64,000 bases of DNA, from NCBI RefSeq assembly GCF_002102185.1, contig NZ_LQOW01000024.1, positions 248,001-312,000 on the forward strand. Direction: 5' to 3'. The stretch comes from Mycobacterium fragae (GTDB lineage: Bacteria; Actinomycetota; Actinomycetes; Mycobacteriales; Mycobacteriaceae). The position numbers and the translations under genes are program-made. The first letter of the stretch is position 1, and each line of letters begins with the position of its first letter. Below, piece after piece: positions 58,355-64,000 of the stretch. Below the pieces are notes generated by a model, which saw only the letters and a program-made list of their open reading frames with translations, was not told the DNA's origin and did no database searches.

Positions 58355-59042
58355 CGCACGCCACCCGCTTACCGGCGTCACCGGTGGACATCGTCATCTG
58401 GTCGGGCCCGGGCGCGCCGTTGGCCTGGGTGTAGCGATCGCCCGGGATGTTGGCGAAGTTGTCCGCACCGGCGTGAATGACGATCGATGTCCCCTTACCG
58501 GCCAGCAGATCCTTCTTGGTGAACCCGTCGGTGGTGGTCACCAGCAGCGCCGCGCCGTCCTTGCGCACCTGCAGCGAGGTCAGATCACCGCTTTCCGGCA
58601 TTCCGGTGTGCCCGGGCACCTGGAAATGCCCGCCCGCGGACAAGAAGTCACCCGGCGGGCCGCCGGTCGGGGCGACAGAGTTGGCCTCGCATTTGCCCAC
58701 CGAGTGGATGTGCATGCCGTGGAATCCAGGGGTCAGCTGACCCAGCCCGGTGGTCTTCACGGTGACGGTGACATAGCCGTTGTCGAACTCGAATTTGGCC
58801 GTCGCCACCCGGACGCCGTCGGGCGCATTCAGATTTGTGGTCAGGCTCTCCGGCGCCCCCGGCCCTTCGGTTGGCTGCGTCTTCGACGGCGCCGGTGACC
58901 CGGTCCAGACCGACGGCGTGGTCCCGGGACTGGTCGCCGGCGGTTGATTCGGCGTGCACGCGCTCAACAGCGCGGTCGAAACGGCGAGCGAACTCATTGC
59001 GGTGACGGCGGCGATCTTGCGGCCCGCGGCGGGTTTGACCAT
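58335..59042 (-). CDS. sodC: Periplasmic Cu superoxide dismutase lipoprotein SodC
   Basis: A 235-residue lipoprotein matching Rv0432 that removes superoxide at the cell surface. The signal sequence ends in the lipobox LSAC (Cys29), then a Pro/Ser/Thr-rich linker. Copper ligands are in [12 protein letters not shown] and the conserved His region [11 protein letters not shown] and [13 protein letters not shown]. The M. tuberculosis enzyme lacks the usual zinc site, and the same residues appear to be missing here. It sits upstream of the YbdK gene (overlap of 20 bp). Confidence 0.95.
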   Translation of the reverse strand: MVKPAAGRKIAAVTAMSSLAVSTALLSACTPNQPPATSPGTTPSVWTGSPAPSKTQPTEGPGAPESLTTNLNAPDGVRVATAKFEFDNGYVTVTVKTTGLGQLTPGFHGMHIHSVGKCEANSVAPTGGPPGDFLSAGGHFQVPGHTGMPESGDLTSLQVRKDGAALLVTTTDGFTKKDLLAGKGTSIVIHAGADNFANIPGDRYTQANGAPGPDQMTMSTGDAGKRVACGVIKSG

Positions 59043-59051
59043 GGGCCAAGA

Positions 59052-59519
59052 CTATCCCGCTACCACCACGATGACGCCGGGCGGCTTGTCGGCGATTTCG
59101 GGAATTCGCGGTTCGACGGCCGCTTTGAGCAGCTTGCCGATCGCATCGGCGGTTTCGCGCTCCCCGGGCGCGTTGCTGAAGTACACCGTGGTGGCCGAGA
59201 CATCGGGCAACGACATATTGCCGACCTCGGTGACGTTGTAACCGCCGCCCTTCAGCTGGTCGGCGGTGCGCCCGGCAACACCCTCGTGGCCGGAGATGTT
59301 GTACACCCGCACGTCCGACTTTGCCGCCGGCCTCGGCGAGGTCTTCGGCGCCATTCGGCTCGTCGTCAACGTGGATACCGACGAGTCTTCGTCGTCGGAG
59401 CTGCTGCTCGACCCCATGGCCTGCAGTCCGACCAGCAAGAAGATGACGCCGAGAAACAGCAGCACCATCACCATGGCCCGCAGGGGTAGCCCGGACGAGT
59501 CCGGAACACGCTCATTCAT
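59052..59519 (-). CDS. LytR_C-domain membrane protein (Rv0431-like)
   Basis: A 155-residue protein: short cytosolic start, one transmembrane helix at about 14-34 (AMVMVLLFLGVIFLLVGLQA), a Ser/Asp-rich linker (SSSSSDDEDSSV), and an outer LytR_C domain (VRVYNISGHEGVAGRTADQL, VYFSNAPGERETA). It matches Rv0431, a tuberculin-related peptide. ATG 59519 is selected by alignment. It lies 9 bp upstream of sodC. Its role is unproven, though LytR_C domains occur in cell-wall biology. Confidence 0.88.
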   Translation of the reverse strand: MNERVPDSSGLPLRAMVMVLLFLGVIFLLVGLQAMGSSSSSDDEDSSVSTLTTSRMAPKTSPRPAAKSDVRVYNISGHEGVAGRTADQLKGGGYNVTEVGNMSLPDVSATTVYFSNAPGERETADAIGKLLKAAVEPRIPEIADKPPGVIVVVAG

Positions 59520-59582
59520 CGACGCCACTGTATCCAGGAGTGCGCCAGAACCCACACCGGCGCTCAGCGGCCGGGGAAAACC

Positions 59583-59891
59583 TCAGGTGACTTCGAAGCC
59601 GAGCCGTCGCGCCGCCCTTGCCTTCTGCCGGCTGGCGCGCAGCCGCCGCAGCCGTTTCACCAGCATCGGGTCGGCGGCCAATGCCTCGGGCCGGTCCACC
59701 AGCGCATTGAGCACCTGGTAATAACGCGTCGCCGACATCGCGAACAACTCTTTGATCGCTTCTTCTTTAGCTCCGGCGTATTTCCACCATTGGCGCTCGA
59801 ACGCCAGAATGTCGTGTTCGCGGCGGGTTAGCCCATCGGCGATTTCAGAGTCGTCCCCCGATCGATTAGCCCGCGCCTCAGCGCTGTCCAT
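59583..59891 (-). CDS. DUF3263 protein
   Basis: A 102-residue protein matching Rv0430. The core FERQWWKYAGAKEEAIKELF and MSATRYYQVLNALVDRPEAL define the DUF3263 family, which looks like a helix-turn-helix at about 20-85. The C-terminus is Arg/Lys-rich (LRRLRASRQKARAARRLG), consistent with DNA or RNA contact. Role unknown. It diverges from def across 133 bp and lies upstream of the LytR_C gene on the same strand. Confidence 0.87.
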   Translation of the reverse strand: MDSAEARANRSGDDSEIADGLTRREHDILAFERQWWKYAGAKEEAIKELFAMSATRYYQVLNALVDRPEALAADPMLVKRLRRLRASRQKARAARRLGFEVT

Positions 59892-60024
59892 ATCGCTTCC
59901 TCGACCCTTCCGGCGAATTCTTCAGTGCTTCTTAATGCTCGCGGTTCTGCGCGAATATTCAACCACGCCTGCAACTGTTGACCCGGAACCCCGCCCCGCG
60001 AGTCGCTCAGCTTAGGCTCCGACC

Positions 60025-60618
60025 ATGGCAGTCGTACCCATTCGCATCGTGGGCGATCCGATTCTGCACACCCCCACCGAACCGGTGCCGGTCGCCGCGG
60101 ACGGTTCGCTGCCCGCCGATTTGGCCGATCTGATCACCACGTTGTACGACACCATGGACGCCGCATACGGGGTTGGGCTGGCCGCCAACCAGATCGGTGT
60201 GGGCTTGCGGGTATTCGTCTACGACTGCGCCGACGAGCGCGGGCAAACGAAGCGCCGACGCGGTGTGATCGTCAACCCGGTGCTGGAAACCTCGGAAGTG
60301 CCGGAGACCATGCCCGACCCCGAAAACGACGACGAGGGCTGCCTGTCGGTGCCGGGCGAGTCGTTTCCGACCGGACGGGCGAAATGGGCGCGGGTCACCG
60401 GCCTGGACGCCGACGGCAACCAGGTCACGGTCGAAGGCACGGGGTTGTTCGCGCGGATGCTGCAGCACGAGACCGGGCATCTGGATGGGTTTCTGTATCT
60501 GGATCGCTTGATCGGTCGGCACGCGCGCGCCGCAAAACGGGCGGTCAAATCCCACGGCTGGGGTGTTCCCGGGTTGTCCTGGACACCGGGCGAGGGGCCG
60601 GACCCCTTCGGTCACTGA
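60025..60618 (+). CDS. def: Peptide deformylase Def
   Basis: A 197-residue metallohydrolase that removes the N-formyl group from new proteins in the cytosol. The three motifs are [22 protein letters not shown] (metal Cys), and [11 protein letters not shown] (two metal His and catalytic Glu). It matches Rv0429c, with the extended C-terminus of the mycobacterial type. It overlaps the GNAT gene (TGATG). Confidence 0.97.
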   Translation: MAVVPIRIVGDPILHTPTEPVPVAADGSLPADLADLITTLYDTMDAAYGVGLAANQIGVGLRVFVYDCADERGQTKRRRGVIVNPVLETSEVPETMPDPENDDEGCLSVPGESFPTGRAKWARVTGLDADGNQVTVEGTGLFARMLQHETGHLDGFLYLDRLIGRHARAAKRAVKSHGWGVPGLSWTPGEGPDPFGH

Positions 60619-61481
60619 TGGTTTCGTGGCCCGAGCTCGGCACCCGGGTGGCGGTGCGTTACCGCCGGCCGGCCGGCTCGGTCCCGCCGCTGACCGACGC
60701 GGTGGGGCGCCTGCTGAGCATCGAGCCGCTCGTGCAGATCCAGACGAAGACCGGAGTGGTAGTGGAGTTTTCGCCCGGCGACGCGGTGGTGGTGCGCGCG
60801 CTGACCGATGCGCCGGTGCGGACCTCGCAGATCCGCGCACTCGAGCACGCCGCGGCTAACGCTTGGCCGGGCATCGAACGACAGTGGCTGCACGGCTGGC
60901 TGCTGCGCGCCGGGCACGGAGCCACGCTCGAGTCGAATTCTGCTGTGCCGCTGAGTATTTCGGCTGAGTCGGCGGCGATCGCGGTGATCGTCGACTGGTA
61001 CACGCAGCGCGGCCTGACGCCGCGGCTGGCTCTGCCGGATCGGCTGTTGCGGCTTCCAGGTGGCGGTGAGCATGCTAATCGGATGCTGGTGCGCGATGTG
61101 CGCACAGCGGCAACGGACCCGTCGATCCGGCTGACCGCCCGCCCGGACGACGCCTGGCTGACCCGTTATGGCGGCAACGTGCCAATCGACGAATTGACCG
61201 CGGTCCTCGACGGTGAGCTGGCATTCGGGATGGACGACGCGACGGCGGCGCGCGCGGCGGTGACCGACGCGCCGGACGGCACCCGCTGGGTGGGCCTCTC
61301 GACGGCCGGCACGGCCGATGCTCAACTCTGCGAGGCGCTGCTGGCATGGGGCGCCGCGCGCGGCGCCACCCGCGGCTGGGTACGGGTGCTCGACGCCGAC
61401 CACGCCACTCCCGGCGTGGTCGAATCGTTGGGCTTCACACTGCATCACCGGGCTCGCTACCTCGACGCGCATACCGTGTAA
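60618..61481 (+). CDS. GNAT-type acetyltransferase
   Basis: A 287-residue protein matching Rv0428c, of the GNAT superfamily. The first 60 residues are a small SH3-like beta domain (GTRVAVRYRRPAGSVPPLTD), and the acetyl-CoA fold follows, with GWLLRAGHGATLESNSAVPL and LGFTLHHRARYLDA at the C-terminal end. It begins in a coupled overlap with def and ends 2 bp before xthA. Substrate unknown. Confidence 0.86.
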   Translation: MVSWPELGTRVAVRYRRPAGSVPPLTDAVGRLLSIEPLVQIQTKTGVVVEFSPGDAVVVRALTDAPVRTSQIRALEHAAANAWPGIERQWLHGWLLRAGHGATLESNSAVPLSISAESAAIAVIVDWYTQRGLTPRLALPDRLLRLPGGGEHANRMLVRDVRTAATDPSIRLTARPDDAWLTRYGGNVPIDELTAVLDGELAFGMDDATAARAAVTDAPDGTRWVGLSTAGTADAQLCEALLAWGAARGATRGWVRVLDADHATPGVVESLGFTLHHRARYLDAHTV

Positions 61482-61483
61482 TC

Positions 61484-62290
61484 ATGCGGCTGGCCACCTG
61501 GAACGTGAACTCCATTCGCACCAGGCTCGACCGCGTGCTCGACTGGCTGGCGCGCGCCGAGGTCGACGTGCTGGCCATGCAGGAAACCAAGTGCGCCGAC
61601 GACCAGTTTCCGACCCTGCCGTTCTTCGAACTCGGCTACGAGGTGGCGCACTGCGGGTTCAACCAGTGGAACGGCGTGGCGATCGCGTCGCGGGTCGGCC
61701 TCGATGACATCGAGGTCGGCTTCGACGGCCAGCCCAGCTGGAGCAACAAGCCGGACGTTGCCGCCGCCGCGGAGGCCCGCGCCCTGGCCGCCACCTGCGG
61801 CGGCGTTCGCGTGTGGAGCCTTTATGTGCCAAACGGCCGCGCCGTGGGCGATCCGCATTACACCTACAAGCTGAATTGGCTTGCGGCGCTGCGTGATACG
61901 GCCCACGGTTGGCTGCAAGCCGATCCGTCGGCTCAGATCGCTCTGGTGGGCGACTGGAACATCGCCCCGACCGACGAGGACGTCTGGAGTGTCGAGTATT
62001 ACCGGGGCTGTACGCACGTCTCCGAGCCGGAGCGCAAGGCATTCAACGCGATCGTCGAGGCGCAATTCACCGATGTGGTGCGGCCTTTCACCCCCGGGCC
62101 CGGCGTGTACACGTACTGGGATTACACCCAACTGCGGTTTCCGAAAAGACAAGGGATGCGGATCGACTTCATCCTGGCCTCCCCCGCGCTGGCCGCCCGC
62201 GTCGCCGATGCCCAGATCGTCCGCGAGGAGCGTAAAGGCAAGGCGCCCAGCGACCATGCGCCGGTGCTGGTGGACCTGCGCCCGGTTTGA
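61484..62290 (+). CDS. xthA: Exodeoxyribonuclease III XthA
   Basis: A 268-residue AP endonuclease and 3'-exonuclease of base excision repair. It has the Mg-dependent EEP fold: ATWNVNSIRTRLDRVLDWL, VLAMQETKCADDQFP (catalytic Glu), YVPNGRAVGDPHYTYKLNWL, VGDWNIAPTDEDVW, RIDFILAS, and SDHAPVLVDL. It matches Rv0427c. ATG 61484 is chosen; an open frame upstream is not supported. It is the last gene of the def-GNAT-xthA run. Confidence 0.97.
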   Translation: MRLATWNVNSIRTRLDRVLDWLARAEVDVLAMQETKCADDQFPTLPFFELGYEVAHCGFNQWNGVAIASRVGLDDIEVGFDGQPSWSNKPDVAAAAEARALAATCGGVRVWSLYVPNGRAVGDPHYTYKLNWLAALRDTAHGWLQADPSAQIALVGDWNIAPTDEDVWSVEYYRGCTHVSEPERKAFNAIVEAQFTDVVRPFTPGPGVYTYWDYTQLRFPKRQGMRIDFILASPALAARVADAQIVREERKGKAPSDHAPVLVDLRPV

Positions 62291-62370
62291 GTTTTTGTAT
62301 ACCTATTTGCTGACAGACGGTTGAGCATTCTCTATGCATTTGGTGCATTCGCCCCTTTTCGGCCATAGGA

Positions 62371-62390
62371 TTTATGCCAGCGGGCATAAA
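62371..62390. promoter_or_regulatory. Perfect 8 bp inverted repeat after xthA
   Basis: TTTATGCC-agcg-GGCATAAA has 8 bp arms and a 4 nt loop. It is in an A/T-rich 138 bp gap, 80 bp past the xthA stop and 38 bp before the next start. It could end xthA transcription or act as an operator. Confidence 0.5.
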
Positions 62391-62428
62391 ATTTTCAGCC
62401 CCGAACAACAGAGGATCAGGGAGTCATC

Positions 62429-62914
62429 ATGGGCGTCGTCGGCGGCACGGTACGCAGCGTGAGTCGAACGGTGGGCCGAGCCGCGGCGGCGACCACCATG
62501 GCCGCCGGGGCGGTGGGCGGCGCCGCGGTCAACGGCGTCGTCGGCGCGGTAACCGGTGCGGCCGCCGGTGTGCAGCGCGGCATCGGCAGCGGCAGCCACT
62601 CGGTGCCGGCGGCCGCATTGACCTTGGGCGCACTCGGTGCCAGCGGACTCGTCGAGTGGCCGTTGGTGTTGGCCGTCGGTGGCGGCGCATTGCTGCTGCG
62701 GCAGCTCAATCACTCGCGCGACGGCTCGGCCGCGCCGGCCAAGTCGACCGCGGCCCAGGCCGCTCCGGCGAAGAGTGCTCCGGCGAAAAAGGCCCCCGCC
62801 AAGTCGAGCGGTTCGGCCTCCAAGCGCACATCGCCCGCCTCCAAGCGCACATCGCCGGCCAAGCGGGCGCCGGCGCGGCGGACACGCGGCACGCAGTCGC
62901 GCGCCCGCCGTTAA
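62429..62914 (+). CDS. Membrane protein with Lys/Ala/Ser tail (Rv0426c-like)
   Basis: A 161-residue protein. A Gly/Ala-rich N-terminus (about 1-60) and one or two hydrophobic helices at about 58-95 (AALTLGALGASGLVEWPLVL) precede a strongly basic tail with [14 protein letters not shown] and two copies of ASKRTSP. This tail resembles that of HbhA and histone-like proteins. It matches Rv0426c in position. AGGGAG precedes the ATG. Function unknown. It ends 9 bp before ctpH. Confidence 0.78.
   Translation: MGVVGGTVRSVSRTVGRAAAATTMAAGAVGGAAVNGVVGAVTGAAAGVQRGIGSGSHSVPAAALTLGALGASGLVEWPLVLAVGGGALLLRQLNHSRDGSAAPAKSTAAQAAPAKSAPAKKAPAKSSGSASKRTSPASKRTSPAKRAPARRTRGTQSRARR
62816..62857 (+). repeat. 21 bp tandem duplication in the basic tail
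   Basis: GCCTCCAAGCGCACATCGCC plus one base occurs twice in tandem (62816-62836 and 62837-62857), encoding ASKRTSP twice. The copies look identical or nearly so, indicating recent expansion. Confidence 0.85.
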
Positions 62915-62923
62915 TTTGCGCGG

Positions 62924-64000
62924 GTGAGTACCGTCGGATTCGTGCGAGCACCCACGCCGCTGCGCGCGGTCACGATGGGCATACAACTAACCTCCGCCCT
63001 CGTCGACGCCGGCGTGCAAACCGCGGCGACAGCCGCAACGCTGGCCGCCATCCCGGTTCGAGAAGGTGTCAAAGCGCTCTCCGGCGAGCTGCCCACGCCG
63101 ACACTGACACGGCACTGCTGGCGTGGCGAGCAACGCGCCTGGATCGAAGTCCGCGGCCTGGACAGCCCGAACGGTGTGGAGCTGGGACGCGTCGTGGCCG
63201 ACGCGGTGCGCGCACGCGCCGGGGTGACGTCGGTCAGCCTGAACCGTCCGCTGTCGCGGCTGGTCGTCGGTCTCGACGGCAACCAGACGCCGCTGAGCGA
63301 GCTGTGCCGGGTGGTCGACGATGCCGAAAAGCGCGTCCCCCGAACCGATCACGCCGACAAACGCTCGCACGCGCTGCCGGGCGACGGTCTGGTGCTGGCC
63401 AGCAGAGCGGTGGGAGTCGGCATAACCGCCGTCGGAATGGGCGCGGCGCTCGCCGGGCGCGCCATGCGCTGGCCGCGCCTGCCTGCCGGTGTCGAGGCGG
63501 CGGTGGTGGCCGTGGACTACCAACCGCGGCTGCGCCGCCTGCTCGAGGACCGCATCGGCCAGTCGGCGACGGACACGGTGCTCACACTGGCCATGACGAT
63601 CGCCCACATCGTTTCGCTCTCGCCGGCGTCGCTGGGCGTCGACCTGGCGATGGAAGTTCTCAAGGCGATCGAGTCCCGCGCCGAAGCACAGGCATGGAGC
63701 CGGCTCGAACCGGACTTGGCCCGTCACGCCGAGCATGCACAGGCCCACCCGCCGTCGCGCCCGCTGCCGCGCCCGGCGGGATCGGTCGAAACCCACGCCG
63801 GGCGCAGCGCGTTGGCGCAGGCGATCGGCGTCGCAGTGGTCGGCGCCGCCACCCGCAACGTCAACATGGCTTCGACGGCGGCGTTGGTGACCACGCCGAA
63901 GGCCGCCCGCACCACACGCGAGTCGTTCGCGGCGACACTCGGACGTGGGTTGGCCGACCAGCATGCTGTGCTGGCATTGCGTCCAGACATCCTGCGTCGA
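62924..64000 (+). CDS. ctpH: P-type ATPase CtpH, 5' part cut by window edge
   Basis: The frame is open from GTG 62924 to the last base, 359 codons. By order it is Rv0425c (CtpH), a very large metal-cation P-type ATPase of mycobacteria, whose long N-terminal region of weak conservation comes before the ATPase core. In this part I see repeated hydrophobic segments (about 145-175 and 215-240) and Ala-rich helices. The catalytic DKTGT motif lies beyond the window. Identification rests mostly on position, so moderate certainty is given. Confidence 0.75.
   Translation, partial: MSTVGFVRAPTPLRAVTMGIQLTSALVDAGVQTAATAATLAAIPVREGVKALSGELPTPTLTRHCWRGEQRAWIEVRGLDSPNGVELGRVVADAVRARAGVTSVSLNRPLSRLVVGLDGNQTPLSELCRVVDDAEKRVPRTDHADKRSHALPGDGLVLASRAVGVGITAVGMGAALAGRAMRWPRLPAGVEAAVVAVDYQPRLRRLLEDRIGQSATDTVLTLAMTIAHIVSLSPASLGVDLAMEVLKAIESRAEAQAWSRLEPDLARHAEHAQAHPPSRPLPRPAGSVETHAGRSALAQAIGVAVVGAATRNVNMASTAALVTTPKAARTTRESFAATLGRGLADQHAVLALRPDILRR

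Overview
The window is high-GC chromosomal DNA of a Mycobacterium. Most of it follows, in reverse, the gene order of the M. tuberculosis region Rv0485 to Rv0425c, recognised from memory of those proteins. The backbone includes lprQ, murB, deoC, hbhA, umaA, fadB2, icl1, ramB, lpdC, echA2, sigK-rskA, groEL2, moeA2, psd-pssA, sodC, def, xthA and ctpH. Several groups of genes that I do not place at this locus in M. tuberculosis interrupt that backbone, so this is probably a non-tuberculous species. The species cannot be fixed from the sequence. I saw no rRNA, tRNA, CRISPR array, transposase or phage gene.

Region by region: 1-11.5 kb holds a truncated ROK repressor, an SDR, the cell-wall pair murB-lprQ, a nitrilase-family hydrolase, two tandem DUF2993 lipid-binding-type proteins, deoC, small membrane or secreted proteins, hbhA and an XRE regulator. 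11.5-17.5 kb is a mycolate-type lipid region. It has a TetR regulator overlapping a UbiA prenyltransferase, three cyclopropane/mycolate methyltransferases (two UmaA-like, one CmaA2-like) and a KasB-like ketoacyl synthase. 17.5-26.7 kb is the fatty acid and glyoxylate block: fadB2, icl1, a thioesterase, ramB and lpdC with an ArsR-type gene upstream, then small membrane proteins. 26.2-31.1 kb has an aldehyde dehydrogenase with its DUF779 partner, a methyltransferase and a prolyl oligopeptidase.

31.1-36.2 kb is an accessory redox and regulatory block: two FAD-dependent oxidoreductases, a methyltransferase, and a MarR regulator overlapping an orphan PrrB-like histidine kinase. 36.3-43.4 kb has echA2, sigK-rskA with a candidate SigK-type promoter, DinB and VOC proteins, a D-aminoacylase-type amidohydrolase with an FMN-type partner, and a DUF559 nuclease-like gene with near-identical palindromes on both sides. 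43.6-48.3 kb has groEL2 with two CIRCE operators and a clear terminator, a divergent cupin gene, a VOC protein and two PH-domain membrane proteins. 48.4-54.2 kb is a tightly overlapping run: SDR, moeA2, psd, pssA and a CDC48-like AAA ATPase. 54.2-64 kb has a TetR/SRPBCC pair, a methyltransferase, a Lon-N-domain protein, a YbdK-type ligase, sodC, a LytR_C-type protein, a DUF3263 protein, def, a GNAT protein, xthA, a membrane protein with a Lys/Ala tail, and the start of ctpH.

Translation coupling is pervasive: many start and stop codons share ATGA, GTGA, TGATG or TAGTG. The most noteworthy signals are the palindrome-flanked DUF559 gene, the KasB paralogue beside divergent UmaA-type enzymes with altered active-site residues, the MarR plus kinase operon lacking a response regulator, and the dense operator-like region in front of icl1.
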